NCBI GenBank assembly: GCA_024742305.1
Contig: JANSYQ010000035.1
Coordinates: 1-34,058, forward strand
Source: a bacterium
GTDB taxonomy: Bacteria; Bacteroidota; Bacteroidia; Flavobacteriales_D; Crocinitomicaceae
Length of the DNA stretch: 34,058 bases
Direction of reading: 5' to 3'
Shown: positions 24,580 through 33,970 of the stretch, one piece after another
Layout: every line of letters begins with the position of its first letter
Numbering within the stretch: the first letter of the stretch is position 1
Program-made: the position numbers and the translations under genes
Notes under the pieces: model-generated
Database searches by the model: none
Told to the model about the DNA's origin: nothing
What the model saw: only the letters and a program-made list of their open reading frames with translations

Positions 24580-26856
24580 TCAATCCTCCACATACAGTCG
24601 CTGAACACGACGTGAAATCCCGGTAAGCACCTCGTAAGGAATGGTGTCCATGCGGCGCGCCACCTCCACAAGTGACATGGTGTCTCCGATAATTTCCACG
24701 GGGTCTCCAACCTCTGCTGGCAAGTCGCTGATATCTAACATAGTCATGTCCATACAGACATTTCCAATTACAGGGCAAGGATGTCCATGAATAACCATGT
24801 GTCCGTTCCCCTGACTCAGTGATCTTCTGAATCCATCGCCATATCCAACAGGAATTACGGCAATTCTTGTGGACTTGTCTGCAACGCCAGCTCGACCGTA
24901 GCCTATCGTTTCTCCGGCTTTAACCGATCGAATCTGAGAGATAACGCTGAACCAACGAACCGCCTCTCGCAAGTGGCGTCTATCTTGCTCCAAGCTGGTA
25001 AAGCCATACATTGCAATGCCAATGCGCACCATGTCAAACTGATATTCGGGATAGTGCAAAACGCCTTCTGAGTTGGAAATATGACGAATTACAGGATAGG
25101 GCAGATGTTGCATAAGTGCCTCACTGTCGCGCTCAAAATTGGCGACTTGTTCTTTCACGTAATCCGAATTGATTTCGTCAGCAGTGGCAAAGTGAGAGTA
25201 GATGGACTTCACCCGTATCTCAGGGTGCGTTTGTAGCATTTGTAACAATTCTGCGATGGAACTCGACTCAAATCCCAATCGGTTCATGCCCGTCTCCAGT
25301 GTAATATGGATGGGATAATTTGTTTTTCCTTCGTAAATAAGCTGAAGAATGAAGGCGTTGAGTTGTTCGATGGAGTAGATACTCGGTTCCAAATCATGAG
25401 CAATACAATCTGCAAAGGCTCCTTCTTCCGTGTTCATCACCAAAATGGGAAGTTTGACGCCAGCCTTGCGTAATTGCACGCCTTCATCGGCATACGCTAC
25501 GCCCAAGTAATTCACGCCAATTCTTTCGAGGTAAACGCCCATTTCATCAATTCCGGTGCCGTAGGATGAAGCTTTCACCATCACCAAAACTTTTGTCTCA
25601 GGATCCAATTTCGATTTGCAGTACGAGAGATTGTTCCGAATCGCCGACATGTTTACCTCCACGTATGTTTTGTGTTTTCGTTCACGCATACGCATCGCCA
25701 ATTGCTCCATGCGAAGCTCCCTTCGACCTTTGATCAGGATCACCGAGTTCGAAAATTCAGGCAGTGGATCGTTGGCACTGGAAACAAAATGATATTCAAT
25801 CGGCTCAAAATCATGCAAGATTTTCTTGATTTCCTCATGATCAAAGTTGGTCCCGATAATTACTTTTCGGTCGCGGCCCTGAGCCACAGATAATTGATAT
25901 TCCAACGAAGATCGGAACGCATCCAAATCGAGGTTGTAGGTATCATTGATGATGAGGCAATTATTGTTTCCGTCAAAGGTTTCCAGGCGGAGTGGAATAC
26001 GCGCCAAACTTGGAAGTACACGCTCTATGATCGCATCCTCTAAGTCAAAATGACGGCTTGTAGCAATAGCGAGAGATATATTGTGAGAACTAATCTCATC
26101 ATCAAACGGTAACAATTTCAGGAAGGAAGCATAGGATTGCTCGTGCACAACCTTCATTTTCGGGTCACTGAAATCTACCGGGATGGAATGATGGGCAAAT
26201 ACTGTCTCACAAGTCTCAAACAGGCGAAGCTTTTCCATCATGTGGGCATCTCGCGAAGGAAAGTTTTGAGCATGAGCTGACCCAAGTGATGTGAAAACGC
26301 CGTGTGTTGGTTGGATCATTTCCGCTAATGATTCCATATCACCCGGACCGGAGATTCCCGCTTCAATCAATGCGACATCACAATCTTTATGTATCTCCAA
26401 AAGTGAGAGTGCAACGCCCAACTGAGAATTGTAGCTTTTCGGACTTCGAATCACGCGATACTTTTGATCAAGCAATTGTCCTAACCATTCTTTTACGATT
26501 GTTTTTCCCGAACTTCCGGTAATACCAATTACTGGTATGGAGAATTTTTCACGGTGTCGCTTGGCGATAATTTGCAAGGCTTTCAATGTGTTCTCCACCC
26601 GAATAAAAGTGGCACCTTCAAACGCATCGATAGACATAGAGTTCGACACAACGAAGGTTCTCACCCCTTTGTCATAAGCAGCTTGAATGAAATCGTGTCC
26701 GTTGCGAAATTCTCCCTTCAAGGCAAAAAACATCACATCTTCTCCGCTAACGATACGTCGCGTGTCAAAGGCTACCGTTCGAATAATACGATTAGAGTCG
26801 GGGAGGGTAGTGTTAAGTTGTTCGGAAAGGTCTTGGTAGGAGAGTGCTAATTTCAA
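24580..26856 (-). CDS. MurF-like / alanine racemase fusion
   Basis: 758 residues with two peptidoglycan-precursor modules. Residues 1-395 are MurF-like: VAFDTRRI and GEFRNGHDF (domain I), the P-loop GITGSSGKT (111-119), and NDTYNLDLDAF in domain III, which is shorter than in free-standing MurF. Residues about 396-758 form a fold III alanine racemase with the PLP lysine Lys428 (VMVKASSYGTG), SNSEGVLHYP and the Tyr loop GYGRAG. The fusion would make D-alanine and join D-Ala-D-Ala to the UDP-MurNAc-tripeptide; Bacteroidota commonly carry it. The only plausible start is TTG at 26854-26856: an in-frame TAG lies three codons earlier and the first ATG is 41 codons inside. The TTG follows the thymidine kinase stop after one base. 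The shortened domain III leaves ligase activity a little uncertain. Confidence 0.93.
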   Translation of the reverse strand: MKLALSYQDLSEQLNTTLPDSNRIIRTVAFDTRRIVSGEDVMFFALKGEFRNGHDFIQAAYDKGVRTFVVSNSMSIDAFEGATFIRVENTLKALQIIAKRHREKFSIPVIGITGSSGKTIVKEWLGQLLDQKYRVIRSPKSYNSQLGVALSLLEIHKDCDVALIEAGISGPGDMESLAEMIQPTHGVFTSLGSAHAQNFPSRDAHMMEKLRLFETCETVFAHHSIPVDFSDPKMKVVHEQSYASFLKLLPFDDEISSHNISLAIATSRHFDLEDAIIERVLPSLARIPLRLETFDGNNNCLIINDTYNLDLDAFRSSLEYQLSVAQGRDRKVIIGTNFDHEEIKKILHDFEPIEYHFVSSANDPLPEFSNSVILIKGRRELRMEQLAMRMRERKHKTYVEVNMSAIRNNLSYCKSKLDPETKVLVMVKASSYGTGIDEMGVYLERIGVNYLGVAYADEGVQLRKAGVKLPILVMNTEEGAFADCIAHDLEPSIYSIEQLNAFILQLIYEGKTNYPIHITLETGMNRLGFESSSIAELLQMLQTHPEIRVKSIYSHFATADEINSDYVKEQVANFERDSEALMQHLPYPVIRHISNSEGVLHYPEYQFDMVRIGIAMYGFTSLEQDRRHLREAVRWFSVISQIRSVKAGETIGYGRAGVADKSTRIAVIPVGYGDGFRRSLSQGNGHMVIHGHPCPVIGNVCMDMTMLDISDLPAEVGDPVEIIGDTMSLVEVARRMDTIPYEVLTGISRRVQRLYVED

Positions 26857-26857
26857 A

Positions 26858-27433
26858 TCAGTGTGCTATTTTGTTGTAGCACATTCTGCAAAGCGGTTTG
26901 TATTGTTCCACAGCACCTACAAGCACTTGTTTTTTATCGGCAACCGTTCGATGCGAGAATTGCGCTAGATCGCCACAAGATACACAAATCGCATGTACTT
27001 TCGTAACGTATTCGGCAATAGCTAGCAATTGTGGCATGGGTCCAAACGGAGTTCCTGTAAAGTCCATATCTAGCCCGGCGCAAATAACGCGAACACCTTT
27101 TTTCGCTAATTCGTTGCAAACAGCCACCACGCCCTCATCAAAAAACTGTGCTTCGTCAATCGCAACTACCTTTTCCTTTTTCCAAATATCCATGATTTCA
27201 GAAGAGCTGTCCACACAAATCGCTTCGAAACTGCGCCCCTGATGGCTCACTACTTTTTCTTCATGATAGCGATTGTCAATGGTGGGCTTAACCAGCAAGA
27301 TTTTTTGGTTGGCGAATTCAGCGCGTCGCAACCGACGAATTAATTCTTCCGTTTTACCTGAAAACATAGAGCCACAGATTACTTCAATCCATCCGTGTTG
27401 GCGTCCTTCACCGGGAAAATGTTCCAAAAACAT
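26858..27433 (-). CDS. tdk: Thymidine kinase (type II)
   Basis: Phosphorylates thymidine with ATP for pyrimidine salvage. 191 residues, normal for the family. It has the P-loop GSMFSGKT (residues 21-28), the Walker B-like [10 protein letters not shown], the substrate lid region GLDMDFTG, and four zinc-binding cysteines as CVSC and CRMC near the C-terminus. The ATG at 27431-27433 is the sensible start, giving 20 residues before the P-loop. It is first in a two-gene unit with the murF-alr fusion, the stop being one base from the next start. Confidence 0.96.
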   Translation of the reverse strand: MFLEHFPGEGRQHGWIEVICGSMFSGKTEELIRRLRRAEFANQKILLVKPTIDNRYHEEKVVSHQGRSFEAICVDSSSEIMDIWKKEKVVAIDEAQFFDEGVVAVCNELAKKGVRVICAGLDMDFTGTPFGPMPQLLAIAEYVTKVHAICVSCGDLAQFSHRTVADKKQVLVGAVEQYKPLCRMCYNKIAH

Positions 27434-27614
27434 GCAGTCGTTCGCTTTGAGGTTATCAACAAATCATCGAAGAGAAAATGACAGGATAGTAGCAGTCCTC
27501 GCTTCGATCTTCATTAAATTTGAGAGATCAATGTCGGTATTTTCTTGCCTTGTTGGAAAACTTGGTTAGCAACTTGGCAAAAATGTTGATAAGTTAGCAA
27601 TAGCAATAAACTAT

Positions 27615-28454
27615 ATGGAAGGATATAAAGAACTTTTGGACCAATTGAACGGACTCGTTACAGCTCTTGAAAAAGGCGAGTTGAGCTTGGACGAATTGAA
27701 TGAACTGGAATCGGTAACGCGCAGCTTGCATGAGAGAAGTATCATTCTCCGATACAAAGCGTTCGAATCTTCGGTATTGAACGAAACGGAAAAACAAGAA
27801 GAGGAAGAAGTTTCCGAAGAACCGGTCGCAGTTATTGAACCGGAAGAAGAAACACCTCAAGAGGAGCCTGCAGCAGAAGAACCTGAATCGGAAGAAGAGG
27901 AAGAGCCAGCCTTCGATTTTGCCATTTTTGATGAACACGAAGAAACGCCTGGAACTCAATCTGTTGATATTGAAGAGGAAACGAGAGCAAAAGCAGAAGC
28001 TGAAACGGTGGAAGCTACACCAATAGAACCGGAAACTGTTGAGGAGGTAAAAGCGGAAATTGATCCTGTTTCTCCGCCGGAAGCCGTTGACGAAGTAAAA
28101 CTAGAAGAAGAGGAAATTCCTCCTGTTCCTGCACCAAAGCCCGCATCAAGTTCGGGTTCTTCCTTTATGGATCGTTTCGAACAACAAGACAATTCCGTTG
28201 CAGGGCGTTTTTCAGCAGGGCCATTGGACTCTTTGATTGGTGCCTTTGGACTGAACGAACGCTTGCGTTTTATCAACGACCTTTTTGATGGTTCTAGCGA
28301 AAAATTCTCTGATGCCATTAAGGCCTTGGATTCACAGTCGGATATTGAAGCAGCCAAGGCTAAAGTAGCGGGGTATGCAGAGGAAAACGAATGGGATCCG
28401 GAAGAGGAAGTCGTTGCGGAGTTCATGAACTACTTGAACCGTCGCTATGCGTAA
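27615..28454 (+). CDS. Acidic three-part protein of unknown function
   Basis: 279 residues, no signal peptide or membrane segment. Residues 1-50 are two amphipathic helices (LVTALEKGELSLDELNEL...), followed by about 120 residues of low-complexity Glu/Pro/Ala/Val linker that is strongly acidic, then a compact helical C-terminal domain (about 195-279: SLIGAFGLNERLRFINDLF... NEWDPEEEVVAEFMNYL). I recall proteins of this layout in Bacteroidota but no known role. The N-terminal hairpin looks a little like the exonuclease VII small subunit, which may be coincidence. It overlaps the following M28 peptidase start by 8 bases, so the two are co-translated. A possible -7 box, TAAATTTG, lies at 27515-27522. 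Most likely cytoplasmic with a flexible tether between two binding modules. Confidence 0.8.
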   Translation: MEGYKELLDQLNGLVTALEKGELSLDELNELESVTRSLHERSIILRYKAFESSVLNETEKQEEEEVSEEPVAVIEPEEETPQEEPAAEEPESEEEEEPAFDFAIFDEHEETPGTQSVDIEEETRAKAEAETVEATPIEPETVEEVKAEIDPVSPPEAVDEVKLEEEEIPPVPAPKPASSSGSSFMDRFEQQDNSVAGRFSAGPLDSLIGAFGLNERLRFINDLFDGSSEKFSDAIKALDSQSDIEAAKAKVAGYAEENEWDPEEEVVAEFMNYLNRRYA

Positions 28455-29721
28455 ACTCCTTTTCCTTGCTGGAATTCTACTCACAGGATTTTCCTCTCAA
28501 GCTCAAATTGAAGAGATTCGTCGAATTACTGAGACTTTATGTTCTCCGGAATTCCATGGTCGGGGGTACGTGAATAAGGGAGATTCTATCGCAGCCGATT
28601 ATCTTGTAAGCGAATTCAAAGCGCTGGGTTGCGAACCTTTTAAAGGAGATTACTTGCAGCATTTTGCCATCGATCAAGTGAACACTTTTCCGGGAAAAAT
28701 GTCTGTTCTTCGCAACGGCGTTCAACTCGATCCGGGAATTCACTATGTGGTACACCCTTCGTCTCCCGGATATCAGGGAAAATTGGATCCTGCTGTTCTC
28801 ACGGGAGAGCAAATGTTTGATCAAGACGCAGTAACCGAAGCACTCGGAGGAATTCTCGAAGGAACTTCGGGGAAAAATGCTCTCGCTCTGCGCCTCTTCG
28901 ATTTAAGTGCGGATTCACTGAAAGAATTACGCGGTATCACAGAGGTACTTTCCGATTTTGTTCCCGTAATTGAATTGGTTGACGAAAAGTTTACTTGGTC
29001 AGTGGGACGCAGTCAGTTGAAAAACCTATGCCTTCAGGTTAATGAAGGCGGATACGAAGGTGGAGCGCTAGTTTTTACAGTAGACATTGAAGCAGAACTA
29101 CAAAAGGAATATCAGTCGCAGAATGTCATGGCGTATATTCCGGCTCAGAAAAAGTGCAAAGAAACCATTGTTTTTACCGCTCATTACGATCATTTGGGTC
29201 GCATGGGTACAGAAGCTTATTTCCCCGGCGGAAATGATAATGCCAGCGGGACAGCTATGTTGCTTACAATGGCGAAATACTTTCAAGAGAATCCAAGCGA
29301 GTACAACATTTTGTTCATCGCCTTTGCGGGAGAAGAAGCAGGTTTACTAGGTTCGAAATATTTCGTTGAGAACACGCCCATCAAACTGAAAAAGATCCGT
29401 TTTCTGCTGAATCTCGACATCATGGGATCCGGTGAGGAAGGTATCACGGCAGTCAATGCTACGCTTTTCGAAGAGGAATATAATTTACTCAATGAGATCA
29501 ATACGGAACTGGGATTGCTGGCCAAGGTAAAGCGCCGAGGTCCTACTCAAAACTCTGATCATTATTGGTTTACCGAACAAGGTGTACCTTCGTTTTTCAT
29601 CTATACCATGGGAACGAACAAAAACTACCACGATATCCATGATACTTATGAAAATCTGACGTTTTCTGAATACGAGGATATCACGAAATTGCTCGTAAAG
29701 TTCGTAGATCGACTGGATTAG
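28447..29721 (+). CDS. Secreted M28-family aminopeptidase
   Basis: 424 residues with a signal peptide (MRKLLFLAGILLTGFSSQAQ), so periplasmic or secreted. The M28 di-zinc catalytic domain occupies the second half: AHYDHLG (His246, Asp248), GGNDNASG (bridging Asp264), AGEEAGLLGS (catalytic Glu296, metal Glu297), LNLDIMG (Asp324) and YHDIHDT (His398). The first half (about 25-220) is an N-terminal region with a PA-like insert, as in other secreted members. It releases N-terminal residues from peptides; the exact preference is not readable. The start ATG lies 8 bases inside the previous gene, before its TAA. Confidence 0.93.
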   Translation: MRKLLFLAGILLTGFSSQAQIEEIRRITETLCSPEFHGRGYVNKGDSIAADYLVSEFKALGCEPFKGDYLQHFAIDQVNTFPGKMSVLRNGVQLDPGIHYVVHPSSPGYQGKLDPAVLTGEQMFDQDAVTEALGGILEGTSGKNALALRLFDLSADSLKELRGITEVLSDFVPVIELVDEKFTWSVGRSQLKNLCLQVNEGGYEGGALVFTVDIEAELQKEYQSQNVMAYIPAQKKCKETIVFTAHYDHLGRMGTEAYFPGGNDNASGTAMLLTMAKYFQENPSEYNILFIAFAGEEAGLLGSKYFVENTPIKLKKIRFLLNLDIMGSGEEGITAVNATLFEEEYNLLNEINTELGLLAKVKRRGPTQNSDHYWFTEQGVPSFFIYTMGTNKNYHDIHDTYENLTFSEYEDITKLLVKFVDRLD

Positions 29722-29810
29722 AAGTGTATAGATTGCCGGAATTGATGCACAAATTCCCTCGCATCGACTCACCAAATTTCCGTAAATTCGAAAAAGCAAC
29801 GCACTACTTT

Positions 29811-32800
29811 ATGAAAAGCTTACTCATTCTCGTGGCCTTTTTCACATCCGCTATTGTATGGGCACAACCCTACAACGGTTCTGAAAAACCGAATCCAATT
29901 ACCCCAATTTCTAAGGCGGCGAACTGTAAACCGCCAAGTACCACGTCATTCATGGAGCTGAACAATGTTCGAGCGATGGTGCATACCGCTGGAAACCTGT
30001 GGCAAGTGCCCGGTCAGAACCTTGCCTTGTATGAAGTTCCAAAGAATTCGGGCATTATGGCGTTGTTTACCTCAGCCTTGTGGCTCGGAGGAACAGATGT
30101 TAACGGACAATTAAAATTGGCGGCGTTGCGTTATCGTCAAGGAACCGATTACTGGACAGGTCCTCTTTCTGAAGGATCAGCTGAAACAACAGTCGATAAC
30201 TGTTTGGCGTATGATCGACACTTTATCACCATACAAGATGAAATTCGTGAGTTTGATGCTTGGTACACAGCCGGAGAGCAAGATGCCATTAACGGAACGA
30301 ACACACAACAGGAGCTTTTTCCCAATTATGAGGTTCCATTAATTATTCAGGAATGGCCGGCACATGGCGATATTACACAAGGACAAGGATACTACCTCGC
30401 TCCATTTTATGATCGTAACGAAGATGGACAGTACAACTGGCAAGATGGTGATTACCCTTGGCACGATATCAACAAAACAAAGGAATGTAATGTAGACCGA
30501 AGCGTTTCCTTGTATGGCGATTTGAACTTTTGGTGGGTGATGAACGATAAAGGAAACATCCACACAGAAACCGGTGCTGAGCCTATCGGAATGGAAATTC
30601 GAGCGCAGGCGTTTGCATTTGCGAGTAACGATGAGGTGAACAACATGACCTTCTACAATTATGAGTTGATCAATCGCAGTACGCAAACACTTCAAGATAC
30701 CTACTTCGGATGCTTCACTGATGGTGCACTCGGTGACCCGCAAGATGATTACGTCGGATGTGACGTAAACCGCGGATTAGCGTATTACTACAACGGCGAC
30801 AACTTTGATGGCGATAATGCCGGATGGTTGGGCTATGGAAACAATCCTCCTGCAGTGGGGGTCGACTTTTTTGAAGGACCCTATCAAGACAACGACGGAA
30901 TTGATAATGCGGTGGGAATTGGTCCGGGTGAGGCCCTCAATGGAATTGGATTTGGCGATGGAATTATAGACAACGAGCGCTACGGAATGCGCCGATTCTT
31001 GTATTATTCGAACAGTGGACAAGGTGCTGATCCAAGTCAAACCGACCCTATCATCGCCATCGACTATTACAACTACTTGAAAGGGTTTTGGAAGGATGGA
31101 ACGCCGTTTTATTACGGTGGATCGGGACATATTTCCGATGCACAAGCAGATCCAACAGTAATTGCCGATTTCATGTTCCCAGGCGATACCGATCCATTGG
31201 GATGGGGTACGGATGGTGTGCCGCAAGCACCTTGGACAGAACAATCTGCCAATAACCCACCGGATGATAGACGATTCGTACAATCTGCCGGACCATTCGT
31301 ATTGAAACCGGGCGCTGTAAATAACATTACCGTAGGAGTTGTTTGGGCTCGCGCCAACTCGGGAGGACCGTTTGCTTCGGTGGAGGCAGTGCGTCGTGCA
31401 GATGATAAAGCACAAGCATTGTTCGAGAATTGTTTCAAAGTTTTAGATGGACCTCACGCGCCGGATATGGAGGTGCAAGAACTGGAAAACGAGTTGATTT
31501 TGACATTGAGTAATGCAACGAACTCCAACAACTTTAACGAGGAATACATCGAGTTCGATCCCTTTATTTCAACTTCTGACAGTACGGCCGACCGATACTA
31601 CCGATTCCAAGGATATCAAATTTTCCAATTGAAAAACGATGAGGTTGCGCCGTCTGATGTAGACGATCCAAATTTGGCACGCTTGGTGGCGCAATGTGAT
31701 ATTGAGGATGGTGTAAGTCGCCTCATCAACTTTGAGTTTGACGGAGACCTATTGCAAAGTATTCCAACGGAAATGGTTGATGGCGCCGATGAAGGAATTC
31801 AACATAGTTTCCGCGTTACAGAGGATCAATTTGCGCAAGGAGATAGAAGACTGGTCAATTTCAAAACGTATTACTACGTCGCATTGGCGTATGCCTACAA
31901 CAATTACAAAACCTACGATCCGAATGATCCAAACGGACTTGATGGGCAGCAAAAACCGTACATCCGAAGTCGAAAAGCTTCCTTTGGAGAAGTAAAGATT
32001 ATCTCGGCGATTCCACACAATCCAATGCCTGAATCGTACGGTACGGGGCCGAATATTGAGTATGGGGATGGACCAAGAATTACGCGTATTGATGGTCATG
32101 GAAATGGAAATCGTGCCTTGGAACTAACACGAGCATCCAAGGACTATATCGTAAACAACGGATTCATGGAAGAACCGGAATACGAATACGGAAGTGGTCC
32201 CATCAATGTGAAAGTGATTGACCCGTTAAACGTGGCTGATGGTTACTTCGAATGCGAGTTTTTGGATTATGCTACCTCATTTGAAAATGGAGCCGATACT
32301 GCTTCTTGGGTCATTAATCGTTATGATTACGAAGGTGGAAATCTGCTAGAGTCTATTCCATCCGAAAAAACAATAGCTTTTAATAATGAACAGCTCATTC
32401 CCGAATGGGGAATATCCGTACAGATTGAGCAAGAGAAGTACTTTAATTATGATGGTGTGAACGGCGGAACCGAGGCCAGTGCTACCAATTTGATCAGTGC
32501 TGATTTGACCTTTGCTGATAGTTCAATAATTTGGCTTACTGGAGTCAGCGATAACGATCAATTCTTCCCAACCAACTGGATTCACGCGGGAACATATTTG
32601 CCAGAAGATGACCCATTAGATCCGGCGTATGAATGTTTGGATAATACATTGCCCTCGTACCGAGATTATTTGGACCCGTGTATGTACGGAGATTGGCAGC
32701 CGGGTAATTTTGCCGATCCGAATAAAAATTGGTCACGCATCTTAGATGGAACGATCGCTCCACACAAATTGGTCGGATTTGAGTCATCGTACATGCCAAT

Positions 32801-33893
32801 GGCTTACTTTAATTATCCTGCTCCTACAGCGGCTAAGAATGGTGCTTCCATAAGCTTCTTACCTTCGGTAGACATTGTGTTAACCAACGATAAATCGAAA
32901 TGGACACGTTGCCCTGTGATTGAATTGGGTCGTGAACCATCGTTGAATGTTGGCGGAGCAGAACCGGGAGCGATGCGTGCCAGCCCTTCAGTGGACAAAG
33001 AGGGAAATCCGCAGTCTGGTTCTACAGGCATGGGCTGGTTCCCTGGGTATGCGATTGACTTAGAGACAGGAGCCCGTTTGTACATGGCATTTGGAGAGAA
33101 TTCCTTCTTAGCCTCGGAAAACGGTGCAGATATGTTGTGGAATCCAACGGATCAATTGGTCGATAATTCAGGTGCGCCACTCATGGGAGGAATGCATCCG
33201 GTGTATGTTTTCTCCAAAGACAACGCTGCAATCAATAACTTTTCGCAAGGGTATGATTTCCCGGAATATATTCCTTCGCAAGCGAGTAATGATGGGCAGA
33301 ACCATGCACGAACCATGATGTTGGATGTCATGGCAAACAATACGGCTTCAAAACGATACTTCTACAGCAGTATTAGCTGGGTGGCGTATCCAATGGCCAG
33401 TCCGAATTACGAGATTGATCCAAGGAATTTACCGACGGACGTAACGATTAAATTACGCGTCAGTAAAGAGTACAAGAATTACGTCGCGACGGGAGAGAAC
33501 GCGGGTAGTCCTAAATACAGCTGGAACATGGAAACTGTGGCAACGGAACTTGGAAGTCAAGATCGATTGGCAGAATCACTCAAGTTGATCAATATCGTTC
33601 CGAATCCGTATTACGCGTATTCGGAGTATGAGCGTAATCGACTGGATACCCGCGTTAAGATTACGAACCTCCCGGAGTTTTGTACGGTGAAGATTTACAC
33701 GGTGAACGGTAAGCTGGTTCAAACAATTCGGAAAGACAACCCATTAACGTATGCCGATTGGAACTTAACGAATCATGCGAACGTTTTTGTGGCATCAGGA
33801 GTTTATTTGGTTCACGTAGATGTTCCTGGAGTTGGCGAACGCGTCTTGAAAGCGTTTATTGGAATGCGCCAAGTGGATTTGCAGGGGACATAG
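29811..33893 (+). CDS. Large secreted protein with type IX secretion-like C-terminal region
   Basis: I choose the ATG at 29811 (1360 residues), which begins a clear signal peptide (MKSLLILVAFFTSAIVWAQ); the frame is open 29 codons further upstream with no family support. The body is rich in Asp, Asn, Gly and aromatic residues and holds DxDxDG-like loops such as DRNEDGQYNWQDGDYP, suggesting calcium-dependent folding, and a conserved segment with YELINRSTQTLQDTYFG and DDYVGCDVNRGLAY. Near the end, NIVPNPYYAYSEYE, KITNLPEFCTVKIY and ASGVYLVHVDVPG form a beta-sandwich like type A sorting domains, closed by KAFIGMRQVDL. From memory, this large family is widespread in Bacteroidota and often sits before a PorV-like outer-membrane gene; that position is beyond the window. 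No catalytic site seen. Confidence 0.85.
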   Translation: MKSLLILVAFFTSAIVWAQPYNGSEKPNPITPISKAANCKPPSTTSFMELNNVRAMVHTAGNLWQVPGQNLALYEVPKNSGIMALFTSALWLGGTDVNGQLKLAALRYRQGTDYWTGPLSEGSAETTVDNCLAYDRHFITIQDEIREFDAWYTAGEQDAINGTNTQQELFPNYEVPLIIQEWPAHGDITQGQGYYLAPFYDRNEDGQYNWQDGDYPWHDINKTKECNVDRSVSLYGDLNFWWVMNDKGNIHTETGAEPIGMEIRAQAFAFASNDEVNNMTFYNYELINRSTQTLQDTYFGCFTDGALGDPQDDYVGCDVNRGLAYYYNGDNFDGDNAGWLGYGNNPPAVGVDFFEGPYQDNDGIDNAVGIGPGEALNGIGFGDGIIDNERYGMRRFLYYSNSGQGADPSQTDPIIAIDYYNYLKGFWKDGTPFYYGGSGHISDAQADPTVIADFMFPGDTDPLGWGTDGVPQAPWTEQSANNPPDDRRFVQSAGPFVLKPGAVNNITVGVVWARANSGGPFASVEAVRRADDKAQALFENCFKVLDGPHAPDMEVQELENELILTLSNATNSNNFNEEYIEFDPFISTSDSTADRYYRFQGYQIFQLKNDEVAPSDVDDPNLARLVAQCDIEDGVSRLINFEFDGDLLQSIPTEMVDGADEGIQHSFRVTEDQFAQGDRRLVNFKTYYYVALAYAYNNYKTYDPNDPNGLDGQQKPYIRSRKASFGEVKIISAIPHNPMPESYGTGPNIEYGDGPRITRIDGHGNGNRALELTRASKDYIVNNGFMEEPEYEYGSGPINVKVIDPLNVADGYFECEFLDYATSFENGADTASWVINRYDYEGGNLLESIPSEKTIAFNNEQLIPEWGISVQIEQEKYFNYDGVNGGTEASATNLISADLTFADSSIIWLTGVSDNDQFFPTNWIHAGTYLPEDDPLDPAYECLDNTLPSYRDYLDPCMYGDWQPGNFADPNKNWSRILDGTIAPHKLVGFESSYMPMAYFNYPAPTAAKNGASISFLPSVDIVLTNDKSKWTRCPVIELGREPSLNVGGAEPGAMRASPSVDKEGNPQSGSTGMGWFPGYAIDLETGARLYMAFGENSFLASENGADMLWNPTDQLVDNSGAPLMGGMHPVYVFSKDNAAINNFSQGYDFPEYIPSQASNDGQNHARTMMLDVMANNTASKRYFYSSISWVAYPMASPNYEIDPRNLPTDVTIKLRVSKEYKNYVATGENAGSPKYSWNMETVATELGSQDRLAESLKLINIVPNPYYAYSEYERNRLDTRVKITNLPEFCTVKIYTVNGKLVQTIRKDNPLTYADWNLTNHANVFVASGVYLVHVDVPGVGERVLKAFIGMRQVDLQGT

Positions 33894-33903
33894 AAAGTTG
33901 GAG

Positions 33904-33933
33904 CTTAACTTTATAAGTTAGGAATAATTTTTT
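33904..33933 (+). terminator. Possible terminator after the large secreted protein gene
   Basis: CTTAACTT (33904-33911) pairs with AAGTTAGG (33915-33922), with one G-U, around a TAT loop, and six Ts follow at 33928-33933 after a 5-base spacer. The AT-rich stem and the spacer make this moderate only. Confidence 0.42.
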
Positions 33934-33970
33934 GCAATAGCTAGAGAAAACTCATTTGGTTGTTAGACAT

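Noticed and set aside
27956-28426. 156-residue minus-strand frame rich in Ser and Thr, opposite the acidic protein gene
   Set aside because: It is the complement of Glu-rich codons (GAA/GAG read as TTC/CTC, shifted to TCT/TCC), a typical antisense artefact.
30777-31415. 212-residue minus-strand frame inside the large secreted protein gene
   Set aside because: The plus-strand gene has clear protein features across this stretch; the antisense frame has no family pattern or plausible start context.
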